A stretch of DNA of 64,000 nucleotides from Amphiduros pacificus (GCA_949316495.1 OX439004.1:17593925-17657924), one strand, 5' to 3'. Positions 24,384-36,640 are shown, counted from the first letter of the stretch. Numbers and translations: made by a program. Notes: generated from the sequence alone by a model not told the origin.

Positions 24384-26291
24384 ATTAGTAATAGGACCAA
24401 ATGGATAGGAATTATAAAATGTGTATATATAATTTATTAACTGACATTTCCCCAAATATATGGCAAAATAATTTTCTATAACTCATGGGGTTGAAGGTGT
24501 TACCATTGCTCTATTCTGATAATTTAAGACCGAATTTCTTGTCCCTATGTTAACAAAATAAAGATCCCCAATCACTCCTGGAAAGGTGCCCACACCAGAT
24601 CTTATCTTGCCTGATTACATCCAAGTTCTAAAAAGGCCGTCAATACAATATCAAAACAATATAACAACCGCATTGAAAATTGTTTCATTTAACAAAAGGT
24701 TGTGATGAACAAATAATAGCCAACGTATCATTTCACTGATCAAAGTTTATACTAACCGAGGTGACGTTTTCACACACTTTCCGGTTACGCAATGTGGGTA
24801 TTTCATTAAAACCGAGACAGGATTTAAAGTAACAGAATGAACGAAGAAAATGAACCATTCACAAATGCTATATGTAGCTAGCAAATCATTGAGATAAAGT
24901 GATTCCTTTCATTTTGGCACAATTTAGACGTTGATAAACAGTATGACATCTGTCGTTCAAAGGAACCGGAACCGGAAAGGTCGCCTTTACAACATAGAAA
25001 ACAAATCATTTTAGGTAAGGTGGGCCTTTAAATAAATCAGGCAACAAGTACTTGTCATAAATTACTACATACCTATCTCCATGATGGATGATTTATTTTC
25101 TACTGCAGTCACTTTGAGTTAGACAGGGTAACTCATCAGACAATCGTGCTCACCACGGGAATCTTTTCATAAAATCTGTGACCATTCTACTCTTCAAGTT
25201 ATCCAAGGAGAGCATTTAGACCAATTGGTAAAGAAATGATCCTGTTACATAAGCTTCGGATCAAACGTTTACAGACTTTTGGGCCTGTGTTATCCTCTAC
25301 TAATTTAATACTTTAGGCAACATCCTTGTGTCATTAATGCTACCAAAGGGAGTGTTTCGAAGAAATGATAAGTTGAAGGTCATCTGTTGAAGCCTAGCCT
25401 TCTTTCATAATTTTATGAAATATGAGGTGACGATATTGATAGTGAAAACCTAATCCTAAATTATTTGTAATTATATGACCCTTTATTTGCAAAGTACTCT
25501 CTCACCTTTCTTGTTATTACATTAGTTAAAGCTTTGGAAACCTAAGCTTAAACATACGTCCCTTAATATGACAAACATACGATATGAACTGTACCCTCGT
25601 ATTGAGATTGTTCATCGCAATCAGTTGAAGCCCTTCTTTACATGTCTTAAGTCGAGATTACTGACGTGCCATTCAGACAAGCAGCCTTGTTGGCATCATA
25701 GATCGTGCCTTTTGACCAAATATGGTTCCTAATATGTTCTTGAGCATTCTTAAATCATGCCTTGCGTGCGATGTCACATGAGTTAATTCTTTTTCATTGT
25801 GACACTAGAGATTACAATGAAAATCATAGTTATATAAAAACCTTAAAGCGTGTTCCAAGCTCTTAAGAGATTTATTATATGTAAAAGTTTTCATTTAAAA
25901 CGCATCATCTGTGCAGGATTATTCATGAATATAGCCATGATACTTATTTTTGTCTGGACAGAAAATGGCTAAACCCTGTTCATAATATTTGGTTCTTCAA
26001 ATAAAAATGTACATTCTTTTGATCTTTGTCGAAAACTATAAAAACTATAACTATAAATATTATCTTGAGAAGTGTTTTATCTCGGCTTAGCGAAGTGTTA
26101 GATCGGTTGTTGGCAAGGATGTTGCCATGCACATGTAATGAACGAAGCCAGGTCATTTCATGAGTCCATGAGGGAGCGGCTTGTCTCCAAGTACAGTGTG
26201 ACACATGCTGTTAGTTTGCACTCAACAGGACGTTTTTGGTTTGGTGATATTTTCGACCAAAGACTCAGAAGGTGCACCGACTTACACCTGA

Positions 26292-26306
26292 CCCCCAGGT
26301 GGCGCT
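26292..26306 (+). promoter_or_regulatory. CTCF-like site
   Basis: CCCCCAGGTGGCGCT matches the CTCF core CCASYAGRKGGCRSY at 14 of 15 positions. It lies in non-repetitive DNA. CTCF and its motif are conserved across bilaterians, so an insulator or loop anchor is plausible but untested. Confidence 0.35.
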
Positions 26307-28614
26307 AGAATAATTGTTCACAGGACTGCATCCCTTTGTGGCACTTTCTCATTACCACTGAGCCACTCATTCCAAACTTAATTTGTCTCATCATTGTTGC
26401 ACGCTAAATTATTTTATGTTTGAGAAGTGAATAACTGGTCTCAATTTGGAGTAGCATACAATACATCCACATGTTGGACTTATTTTATAAATAAGTCTAA
26501 TTACCCAATAATCATCACTTCTTCAGTTAACATTTGTACCTGGATTTAGAATTCATTTAAATGTCTTGGGTGAGTACACAAATATTAAATTCGAGACCTC
26601 AGGTGTTACGATGAGGACAAGCTTTCAAAAATGTTTTAGCTTTTAACAGTTGTTAGAACAGAGATATGTTGACGTGCACGATAACGAACATTAATGTCGC
26701 CAGCCATTGATCTTTTCCCTTATTGTTAAGAATATCATTGTTACTATCATCTTAGTTGAAACTATATTACTTGACAAGGTATACTAGAAACTACCTGACC
26801 TGACATTACCTGACAAGATATAAGCAATTACAAACATTTAGCGCCGGAAACAACTCTTTTTCTCTATCTCTGTTAATTAAATACGGATAACATTTGCCAG
26901 AACTTTGGATCTCAGACTATTCTCACATCTTGTCATAAATAAGAGGTTGAGAGTTTCATATCTACCATTATATTTTACTCTAATTTCAAGATGACCACCG
27001 GGAAAGTGTGTCTTTTCTGTTCTCTCTATTGCGGTTAAAACAAATATTCTTTCATCGTTAATACATATCAATAAATACAATAATCTATCAGTACAATTTC
27101 TTATTTTTTTTCTTGTTAAATTGATGACATTTCAAATATTGACATTCAGCATCTCTTAAATTGTTATGACTCCGTTTGGGTTTATACATATATAAAGTTT
27201 CCTGAGGAGCTTTCTTTTTATTACTTATTCTGTGAAAACCCTTTTCATAGGAAAGCGTCCAAAAACTATGATACTAAATAGAGAAGTAACAAAGGATCGC
27301 TGTTAATGTCAAATCAATTTTCAACATAAAGAGACATGGTAGAACACAGACATACCAACATGCCACCTGAGATATATCAACCGACGATTAAACTGAATGT
27401 CTCACATAATATAGACATGCAATACAAGGTTAAATTTTCATTTGTCCGAGTACAAAAAATGTAGTGGCCTTCTGAGAAACATTTGAATGTTTGGTACAAG
27501 TAAAAGTGTCCTCTACTTTTCTTAAAATTTATCCTAATTCCACTTAATCCAAATAAGTGTGTCTACGAGTGATGTGGCATTTTCTCGTGCCAGGGAAAAC
27601 ATGAATTTTAAAGAAATGATTTCATGTCAAAGAAAGGTTTCCACAGCATCATGATTTCACATATAATCTCTGTATAAATCCTTGTGTAAAAGCCTCAAGA
27701 AACCAAATAGCTCTCTGAAACTCTAGCCTCCACTCCACCTTCCCGTCAACATTGATTGTTACATACTGGATATAAAACGCCACCCACGAACGTGATCAGA
27801 GAGGAAGTGTGGCAAGAATTGGGAAAAATGTTACTGTAAGAGACATTAGCCTAGCCAAAAGTCGCCACTGAAAAAAATATTCGAAGTCGCTTTTGATTGT
27901 ACACACTGCCCTCTGGTTGTTGACTCTCCATAAGTTTTTACATCAGTTTTATTTTGTTGATTTTTGTCATATGTAGTGGCACATTCGTGTTATGAAGAGT
28001 ATATTTATCGTCAAAACAGACTTGAAATACTGCCTGCAATGTGCCTACATTTCCGTCTGGGCGTTCAGTTCACACTTCTCTTCATTTGACCTACATATTG
28101 ATCCAGTCGAGGTCCTGCTAGGTTTTGCAGAATTTGGCTTACTCAGCCAGACATAAGACAGCTATATAAGTGAGAAACAGACACATATATGTGAGAGACA
28201 GCTATACAAGTAAGACGTAAGGAAATACCTCAAACTTACACAGGAAGGGAACAACTGCATAAATAATAAAACCTTAAAATATTAGTATTTCAGTATATAT
28301 TACAATAATACAATCAATTGATGCTCTTAAAAAAACATTTAGATGAAAGGCAATCACCTCGTTCCAGCCACAGGCACTTATAATTAAAAAGAACTAAGTT
28401 ATAGTGATAAAAGTAAAGGAAAAAGACTAATCCTGGTAAGCCTGTATCTTGTATTTTTATATATTCGGATTCGTTGGATTTAATTTGAGAAATGCAAGCT
28501 TTTTTATTTAGAAATAGCTCAAGGTACAACCAGTATGAATAGCATTATATGTTCACATTCATATTAATCACATGTATGTGTCTATTTATCTTGTGGGGAT
28601 GATAATACATCAAC

Positions 28615-28790
28615 ACACTCGACCGTCCTCTATATAGATTATTTCACTGTAAATAATCTTTATCACCCTATAGAGGGCCCAGTGTAAGATTAGTTTTATA
28701 CTAAACTGGTTGTTTTATGTTACTTTGTATTGTAAAACATTTTACCCTCTCTAAATAAAGATTATTTGATTTGATTTGATTTGAGATTGT
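28615..28790 (+). mobile_element. LINE 3' end fragment (probable)
   Basis: The end reads CTCTCTAAATAAAGATTATT followed by tandem TGATT units, a layout typical of LINE 3' termini with short tandem tails. Upstream, 28627-28676 folds into a strong hairpin (CCTCTATA with TATAGAGG, and AGATTATTT with AAATAATCT), like the 3' stem-loops recognised by some LINE reverse transcriptases. No coding part is attached, as expected for a severely 5'-truncated copy. A SINE sharing this tail is the alternative. Confidence 0.45.
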
Positions 28791-29298
28791 ATATGCGACA
28801 AGCAATTGATAAATATATACGTCAACTATTAGATAGAAAAGCACATCCTGCCCCTTGATACAGATAACAGATGACATATTGCTTGCAGACAAAGGTTAGC
28901 CAACTGTAATCCTTCTAATCTCCATGGTTGACATGTGTATCTTATTCCGACAATGCTATGTCTAAGTGCCAGGACAATTGTATAATATATAAAAGAATAT
29001 GTCACATTACATATTAATAAATAAATCAAATAAGTAGGATCAAACTGAAGGCACAATTATGATTCCAGCCATTATGCTGTATTATTCTTGTAATCATTAT
29101 TACTTCGGTTGTGTTGAGAACAAAAAGGATTCTTGGCAAGGCGGAGTTTATTCATGCCATCAAAAGTGCAGCTGAGTGTCTTAACTTTTGCGATGAACAT
29201 TATTGCCTTACATCACAGCTGACGAAACTGATTTCACAGAAAAAGATGCATTTGGTATAATTGATTATGTAGTGTTTTTGTTATATTTATGTTATACA

Positions 29299-29334
<36 letters not shown>

Positions 29335-30225
29335 TATATATATATATAAGATTAGTCCAGGTCTACATAAACGTTCAGGTCTACGTAAACGTTCGGTGAG
29401 TGAAAACGTCATTACGTGTTTTTCCCTTAAGCCAACATACCTGACAAAAAGAGGAAAGTCTCAGGTAAGGGTACCGGAGGTAGAGATTAAAAATATGAGC
29501 TGGCGTCCTGCTGGGAACACTTGCTTGCTGAGATTAGTACTCAGATTAGTGGGGTGTGTAGTCACTTTCACATGTCAAAAATAGTGGGCAAATCACTGTA
29601 CACACATCTGAGCAATATTACTACACATGTTTCTTATTCAAATTGTGGTTTTATTTGACAATTAAAATAATGACTGCAATATTTGAATTTATTTCAAATA
29701 TAGAAATTCTAATTCTATATTGTTAGTTGTGTTTATAAACAACTGTAAAACTAGAGAACTATTTTAGAGGTATCGACACCATTTCCAAGAGGTGATCTTT
29801 GCACATATGAGTACATGCATTGTTGGCTGATCTCACTGGACAACAGAGAAATGCACATACAGGTGGCATGTGACCTGTTGATTTCCATCCTGTCAGTGAC
29901 TGATATGGTCAAATATTGACAACTACACATTTTGAAGATCTTGAAAATTGTTTTGGAATATATAATATACCAATCTGATTGAATGTATTTAATAATGAGC
30001 ATTGTTTGCAGGTATGTTTTAAGTGTTGATGAATTGTAACAACACCTTAGATAGGTACAGTCCATGTTTATTTTTAAATGTGGATCCAGGCGAAATGTTG
30101 AGTGAGCAATCCTGCCATGAGAAAAGGTCAAAGCATATCATCAGACCTGTGAGACACATTATAATTTTTGGGGGTATCAAATCATTTCTATTATTTTATA
30201 TTCTTCTGCATTTGCAATAGACAAA
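28791..30225. other. AT-rich unique DNA, no gene seen
   Basis: Contains a (CA)n(TA)n microsatellite at 29299-29348 and otherwise nothing recognisable. Short open frames show no protein pattern. Confidence 0.45.
29299..29348. repeat. Compound (CA)n(TA)n microsatellite
   Basis: A (CA) run of about 16 units is followed by a (TA) run of about 7 units. Confidence 0.95.
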
Positions 30226-30229
30226 TCAA

Positions 30230-30382
30230 TTTATGTTTCCTGAAGTACATATCACTCAAACAGAACCCTAATATTAAGATTTCACCTTCAGCATGAAAAT
30301 AATACTTTTCCCAACCAGGATTCGAACCCTGGACCTTTAAGCATAGAAGACAGACATCTTAACCACTGAGCCATGTATCACC
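30230..30382 (-). mobile_element. tRNA-derived SINE, copy 1
   Basis: On the minus strand a tRNA-like head runs from about 30380: A box TGGCTCAGTGG (30373-30363) and B box GGTTCGAATCC (30328-30318), with a perfect 5-bp T stem (CCAGG/CCTGG). The acceptor arm does not pair, so this is not a working tRNA gene. The body continues CATGCTGAAGGTGAAATCTT and ends near ACATAAATTG. Head, body and end recur in copy 2, which supports a SINE family transcribed by RNA polymerase III. Confidence 0.75.
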
Positions 30383-30498
30383 CTGTGTCTGTACTGTAGA
30401 AAACTTGGAGTCACAGCATTGTATGAAAATTGAAATTGATCCATTTCTTTGCTAATAAAGACATTTTATTTTATTTTTTTGTATTTTCTCCATTTGCC

Positions 30499-30592
30499 AA
30501 AAAAAAGAAACAAAAGAAAAAACAAAAGAAAAAACAAAAGAAAAAACAAAAGAAAAAACAAAAGAAAAAACAAAAGAAAAAACAAAAGAAAA
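30499..30592. repeat. 12-bp A-rich repeat, about 8 copies
   Basis: The unit AAAAGAAAAAAC is repeated. On the minus strand it is TTTTGTTTTTTC and directly follows the end of SINE copy 2, so it probably grew from the SINE tail. The plus-strand KKQK-type open frame is a by-product. Confidence 0.9.
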
Positions 30593-30888
30593 ATACATTT
30601 TATGTGTTCTGACTTTCATTCTGCTCTAAAAAGACCCCAACATGAAGATTTCGCCTTTGAAGATTTCACCTTTGTTTATTGTATCATTATTTTTTATAAT
30701 TTCTATCAAAATAAAAAAATTATTCAATTCTATATGTTCTGATGTGCATGTTGCAAAAATAAAACTTCAAAATGAAGATTTCAGTTTCAGCATGAATAAA
30801 AAAAAAATATATTGTTCCCAGTGGGAATTGAACCCCAGACCTTTAGCATGGGAGACAGATGTCTTACCCACTGAGCCATGTTGATTAG
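30590..30888 (-). mobile_element. tRNA-derived SINE, copy 2
   Basis: Minus-strand head with A box TGGCTCAGTGG (30878-30868) and B box GGTTCAATTCC (30834-30824, one change from consensus). The body has CATGCTGAAACTGAAATCTT, later GGTGAAATCTTC and GCGAAATCTTCATGTTGGGG, and ends in CAGAACACATAAAATG, matching the end of copy 1. It is longer than copy 1 because the AAATCTTC module is repeated and AT-rich DNA intervenes. It abuts the 12-bp poly-purine array at 30499-30592, which may be its tail. Confidence 0.7.
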
Positions 30889-32067
30889 TATGATTTGACC
30901 TTCTCACTGGTAAATCACACAAATAGTCAACATCTTTATCACTTGATCAAGTTATTTTTATAAAGGGATATTCCATTATTTCACACAACAGCCTAAATTA
31001 AATTTATAGAGTAAAATTTTCCAAAAATATGTTTGTCTAAGATGATATCAATAGTAATGCAAATCGATAAAAAGAAACAGATATCTATAACTCATCTCTC
31101 ATTTAAATCTAACCATTTTCTAGTTGATTCTCTGTAGGTAGGTATATAAGGTTAGCATGTAATGATTTATATCGAATATGAGGTGTGTCACATAATGTCC
31201 ATACACATTTTATATATCTAACTCGAACACATAAAACAGAGAATTGAAATTAGCCAAAGAAAATCAGTTACTGGAGTGGTGCACATTTTTCTGGAGAAGT
31301 CATATGGAAAGTAGTCCGGTAGGATGTTAATTTCATAGGGAGTTAATGTGTTAATATGTACTCAATGAGTTCACTCATAACAGAAATCAAGATGGCCGAA
31401 TGTTGGTTGAGAAAGTGCTTGATTTCTCTTAAGAGGAGTACACGTCATGGTTGTGGGAAAAGTTTTGGTTAGATTAGTATCAATGTTACTTTGTGTGACT
31501 GAGATGATGCTGATTGTCAGCCATATTTATCTGACATATACCAACATTGTATATATTGACAGGGCAAATGTGCGCATCAATCGTCTCAAGAGAAGGCTAA
31601 AGGTATCGTACTCTCATTGACCATATTTGCCCTTATGAAACAGGAAAATATTTGTCTATTTTATATTCAGTATGCCCTTGTTCATGCCAATTCTTTCATC
31701 TATTCTCCATTACATTTCTTTTACGCAAATAATTATCTTTATTGATGTCGAAGACTTACGTACATACAGATAAATTTATGACCGATCCTTAACAGCAAGT
31801 CGCAATTTTTCAGTACATAAATACCGCGGTGGTTTGCCATCCATTTCAATTCAGAATATATCTAGTGTGTTATCTTTTCTTAGTAGGTTTTCCTTTTTCA
31901 TGTGTTCCAAAACATTCAAGGCAAATCTATGTTTTCTGATATCAGAATCATTTTCTGCATGTTGTCTTTATCACGTGTAATTCTGCATCGATGTTTTATT
32001 CATGTTCCTTTTAAGCTATATTTGGCATTCATATTGGAATAGTTGATTCCTGTCATTTTTAAAGCTA
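30889..32067. other. AT-rich unique DNA, no gene seen
   Basis: I recognise nothing here beyond short random open frames. Confidence 0.45.
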
Positions 32068-32643
32068 TTAATCAGGGATGGGAGAGCTCTAAATTGTTCT
32101 GGGGAGTAAATCTGAACCAATCTGGACAAATCACGTCATTCTGGATGCTGGCAACACAGCTGGACACTAAATCGCAGCCAATCTGGGTGAAATTTGTGGA
32201 CAACGTTAAATCTTTATATATCAACAGTCATACCCAATCTTTTTGAAAATAATAATATGCTCATCAGTTACATATAAAATTATATGGCCATCTAAAACTG
32301 ATTTCAACGATAATTTTGCGTAATTCCAACACAGGAATGTGCCCCAGACCAAGACTGCATTTCGAGGAGTAATCCAGACTTGGGGGCCCAAATGTTAACC
32401 AAAAAACGTTAAAGATTTACTATAAAAATTACCCCATCATAATCCGCACACTGATATGCACTCAATTGAAACGAAATTTGTTTAATTTGGTAGTGATTTT
32501 GATGCGATTTTGTGAGGAGTAAAGAAGTTGTTTTATAATTGAACTATCCAGATTGGTTCAGAATTGGTGTTGACCAATGGTATGACGTCATACCACCCAG
32601 CTATGCTACGATTTCAGTTCACAGCTATCCCATCCCTGTTAAT
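32068..32643. mobile_element. Non-autonomous TIR DNA transposon (MITE), TTAAT duplication
   Basis: The inverted ends CAGGGATGGGA(G/T)AGCT lie at 32073-32088 and 32623-32638. Both are flanked by TTAAT, a 5-bp target duplication. Just inside, TCTGAACCAATCTGGA at 32111-32126 has its exact reverse complement at 32547-32562. A perfect 16-bp palindrome, GGTATGACGTCATACC, is at 32579-32594. The 566-bp element has no coding capacity. CAGGG ends recall hAT elements, but hAT normally makes an 8-bp duplication. A piggyBac TTAA reading would leave the ends one base asymmetric. The superfamily is therefore open. Confidence 0.75.
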
Positions 32644-33320
32644 GACATTGATACATGAATACTACGTTTCTCTTTCTTTTAGCTTGTTGCTGCACTTACA
32701 TCTATATAATACCTGAAAGTATGTATATGAGTCCTTCACGGAATATATTATGCAAATAGATAAGAGTTTCTGAAGTGAAAAAATAACTCTTTCTTTTATC
32801 GAAATCAATGAAAATTCTGACTAATTTAGTGTATATGATATGGGCTTGATAGCGTTGTTGGTCAGGTGTCCTGCTACTCGACTACGGCAGTCGATATGTG
32901 AGAGATTTTCCCCTTGCAGCTCCTGTCGCTAGTCTGCCCAGACACTATAGTTCCTCCCCGAAGCTGAACCGACAAAAATAACTGACCTGTCACGATCCTA
33001 CACTGGCAATTAGACCCAAAATCATTAATCATGTCGGGTTTGTAAGCACTAGTCAGAAGAAAAATGAGCCCAACAAAGTTTGATTTGATAATTGGCAGAG
33101 CCGTGCGCAACTGGAGGTGACTTTTGATAGGTGATGGTATAGAGGAAGTGGACATGAAAGCGAGGCTTGAAGGGAAAGATGAAATTGACACCGACATCGA
33201 TCTATCGGTGACGTTATAAAAGAGAACACGATGTTGATGTTGGTACAGGTACCTACTGCCCCGTTCGTCGCCTTGGCCTCAATCTGCGACGTGAATGATA
33301 GGAATACAAATGTAAAATGC
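32644..33320. other. Unique DNA, no gene seen
   Basis: Minus-strand open frames here are the tail of frames running out of the adjacent 22-bp array and show no known domain. Confidence 0.4.
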
Positions 33321-33324
33321 TGGA

Positions 33325-34592
33325 TAAAGATGTGAGATGCTGGGCAAAACAATGCAGTATGTTGGGTAGAAACGTGTGATACACTGGACAGAGAGATGTG
33401 ACACACTGGACAGAGAGATGTGACACACTGGACAGAGAGATGTGACACACTGGACAGAGAGATGTGACACACTGAAAAGAGAGATGTGACACACTGGACA
33501 GAGAGATGTGACACACTGGACAGAGAGATGTGACACACTGGACAGAGAGATGTGACACACTGGACAGAGAGATGTGACACACTGGACAGTGAGATGTGAC
33601 ACACTGGACAGAGAGATGTGACACACTGGACAGAGAGATGTGACACACTGGACAGAGAGGAGTAAAAAACTGAACAGAGAGATGTGACACACTGGACAGA
33701 GATATGTGACTCACTGAGCAGAGGGATGTGACACACTGGACAGAGATATGTGACAGACTGGACAGAGAGATGTGACACCCTGGACAGAGAGATGTGACAC
33801 ACTGGACAGAGAGGAGTGAAAAACTGAACAGAGAGATGTGACACACTGTATAGAGAGGTGTGACACACTGGACAGAGATATGTGACAGACTGGACAGGGA
33901 GATGTGACACGCTGGACAGAGAGATGGACACACTGGACAGAGAGGTGTGACACACTGGACAGAGAAATGTGACAGACTGGACAGAAAGATGTGACACAAT
34001 GGACAGAGATATGTGACTCACTGAGCAGAGAGATGTGACACACTGACCAGAGAGATGTGACACACTGGACAGAGAGATGGACACACTGGACAGAGAGGTG
34101 TGACACACTGGACAGAGAGGTGTGACACACTGGACAGAGAGATGTGACACACTGGACAGAGAGATGTGACACACTGGAAAGAGAGATGTGACACACTGGA
34201 CAGAGAGGAGTGAAAAACTGAACAGAGAGATGTGACACACTGCATAGAGAGGTGTGACACACTGGACAGAGAGATGGACACACTGGACAGAGAGGTGTGA
34301 CACACTGGACAGAGAGATGTGACACACTGGACAGAGAGATGTGACACACTGGAAAGGGAGATGTGACACACTGGACAGAGAGGAGTGAAAAACTGGACAG
34401 AGAGGTGTGACACACTGGAAAAAGAGATGTGAAAGACTGGACAGAGAGATGTGACACACTGGACAGAGAGGTGTGACACACTGGACAGAGAGGTGTGACA
34501 CACTGGACAGAGAGATGTGACACACTGGAAAAAGAGATGTGACACACTGGTCAGAGAGGTGTGACACACTGGACAGAGAGGCGTCAAACACT
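33325..34592. repeat. 22-bp minisatellite, about 57 copies
   Basis: The unit is GATGTGACACACTGGACAGA plus GA. Variants (GAGGAGTGAAAAACTGAACA, GAGATGGACACACTGGACAG, GATATGTGACTCACTGAGCA) recur as small blocks, which shows that groups of units were copied together. The minus strand has no stop in the unit and 22 is not a multiple of three, so all three minus frames are open, the longest about 520 codons with SVSHLSVQCVTSLCPVCHIS-like cycles. It is Cys-rich on paper, but I see no start or splice context and treat it as non-coding. Confidence 0.95.
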
Positions 34593-34786
34593 AGCAAAAA
34601 TAATAATAGTGTCAAAGTCTAAGAAAGAGGTTAAAGCTTCTGAAACTTACTTTCATATTACGGATATATCAAACAAGACCAAATATATTGCAATTAAGAA
34701 GGGTGATGGTTTGTTGGAGTGTTGAAAGAATCGCCTTTTTAGCTCTGCTGAGACTTTAGCTCGCAGAGCTTTAGGAGGGGGAAAAT

Positions 34787-34841
34787 GTCTGTCCGTCCGT
34801 CTGTCCGTCTGTCCGTCTGTCCGTCTGTCCGTCCGTCTGTC
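34787..34841. repeat. (TGTCCGTC)n simple repeat
   Basis: CTGTCCGTCCGTCTGTCCGT-type run just inside the left end of the TIR element. Confidence 0.9.
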
Positions 34842-35248
34842 AACATTTCTTTAAAAATCTTCTTCTCCAAAACTACCAGTACTACATCTTTCATATTTTA
34901 TACAGAGGTAGATATATAGTTGAAGATTCAGATTCATGCCACATCACAACCATCAGAAGTGAATAAAAAACACTTCATATCTGTTATATACTAACACTAT
35001 GTTTAAAAATCTTCTCCAAAACTACCAGTAATATTTCTTTCATATTTAATACAGAGGTAGATAGAGAGTTGAAGATTCAGATTCCTTCAAATCTTAGTGA
35101 TGTCACCATTGACCTTAATGCAGTGACCTTGATGTCACAAATTTTGTAAGGAGAATATCTCAGCAACCACTTACAAGAAGAAATTAAATCTTGGTATATT
35201 GGAATGTCTTAGGTCATAGCCGTGCCTCATCATACTTTCTTAGTCATG

Positions 35249-36158
35249 TGACCTTTGACCTTGACACATTGACCTTGAATTCAAAATTTGTGAACATTCC
35301 ACATCATAACCATTAGAAGTGAATTAAATGCACTTCATATCTTTTATATACCAACACTATTTTATACAGGGCTAAATAGAGAGTTGAAAATTTAGATTCC
35401 TTCAATTATCAGTGATGTCACCATTGACCTTAGTGCAGTGACCTTGACGTCACAAATTTTGTCAGGAGCATATCTCAGCAACCACTTACAAGAAGAAATT
35501 AAATCTTGGTATACAGGAATGTCTTATGTTAAAGCTGTGCCTTGTCATACAATTTTAGTCATGTGACCTTTAACCTTGACATATTGACCTTGAATTCAAC
35601 ATTTGTGAACATGCCACATCACAACCATCAGAAGTGAATAAAAAACACTTCATATCTGTTATATACTAACACTATGTTTAAAAATCTTCTCCTCCAAAAC
35701 TACCAGTAATATTTCTTTCATATTTAATACAGAGGAAGATAGAGAGTTGAGGATTCAGATTCCTGGTATATTGGAATGTCTTAGGTCATAGCCGTGCCTC
35801 ATCATACTTTCTTAGTCATGTGACCTTTGACCTTGACACATTGACCTTGAATTCAAAATTTGTGAACATGCTGTTATGTATCAACACTATGTTAAAAAAA
35901 AAATATTCTCCAAAACCACCAGTGATATATGTTTCAAGTCTTATACAGAGGTAGATATTGAGGTGAAGGTTCAGATTCCTTCAAATCTTAGTGATGTCAC
36001 CAATGACCTTAGTGCAGTGACCTCGAGGTCACAAATTTTGTACGGAGCATATCTTAGCAACCACTTATTAGAGGAAATTAAAACTTGATATATAGAAATG
36101 TCTTAGGTCATAGCTGTGCCTCGTTATAATTTCTTAGTCATGTGACCTTTGACCTTGA
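35249..36158 (-). promoter_or_regulatory. Nuclear-receptor-like sites repeated inside the TIR element
   Basis: TGACCTTTGACCTTGA occurs at 35249-35264, 35821-35836 and 36143-36158, with one altered copy near 35564. On the minus strand it reads TCAAGGTCAAAGGTCA: a perfect DR1 (AGGTCA, one base, AGGTCA) overlapping an extended half-site TCAAGGTCA. Further TGACCTTGA half-sites lie nearby. DR1 is the known site type for HNF4, RXR and COUP-TF, and TCAAGGTCA for ERR and FTZ-F1. Binding here is inference. Confidence 0.45.
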
Positions 36159-36640
36159 CACATTGACCTTCAATTCAAAATTTGTATACTTGCAAAATCT
36201 CACAACCATCAAAAGTGAATAAACATATATCAATGGCCTTTGACCTATGCATATCATTGCTTTTTTGCAATGTTTTTGAACATTTCTTCCTAAATGATCA
36301 TTTAAATCCTTTTCAAGAGCAGAATTGAGCAGATAGTGATTTTGACCAATCAAAATGCATGTTACATATCAAATTTGGCCCCAACTTGTTATCTTGATTC
36401 TCATTGGCTATGTTATTCAAAATGGCAGCCCCCTTGACAACTTAGTGATAGCTATTAGATTTTTGAAAAAATCACAAATTTTGTGCATGAAATATTGCAT
36501 TGGTAACATGATAATGATTTGCAAAATATTAATGAATATCTCATCAAAACTGAATTGGGATCTTGTATGGAAAATCATAACCTGGTTGCTTATTGCACTT
36601 TATCTCAGTTCATATGTTTTCATTCAAGTCAGCAGAGCTA

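Larger units (their letters stand above)
23350..28600. other. AT-rich unique DNA, no gene seen
   Basis: No coding exon or element was recognised, apart from a GT microsatellite at 24329-24383 and a CTCF-like site at 26292-26306. A minus-strand CATGGTAAGCACC (near 24184) looks like a splice donor, but all frames before it soon hit a stop or lack an acceptor. Confidence 0.45.
34740..36640. mobile_element. 1.9-kb TIR element with internal repeats, TA-flanked
   Basis: TAGCTCTGCTGA at 34740-34751 is matched by TCAGCAGAGCTA at 36629-36640. Both ends contain a TA that could be the target duplication of a Tc1/mariner-like insertion. The left end also folds on itself (AGCTCTGC with GCAGAGCT), followed by a TGTCCGTC run. 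The interior is built of 4-5 diverged copies of a module containing ACAGAGGTAGATAGAGAGTT, GTGATGTCACCATTGACCTT, TGACCTTTGACCTTGACACA and AACTACCAGTAATATTTC. No transposase is visible, so the element is non-autonomous. Confidence 0.7.

Noticed and set aside
30311-30382. Functional tRNA gene
   Set aside because: A and B boxes and the T stem are present, but the acceptor arm does not pair and the body matches a second SINE copy.
33053-34615. Minus-strand frame of 520 codons with Cys-rich 22-residue cycles
   Set aside because: It exists in all three frames because the 22-bp unit lacks a minus-strand stop, and there is no start context, splice signal or non-repeat domain.
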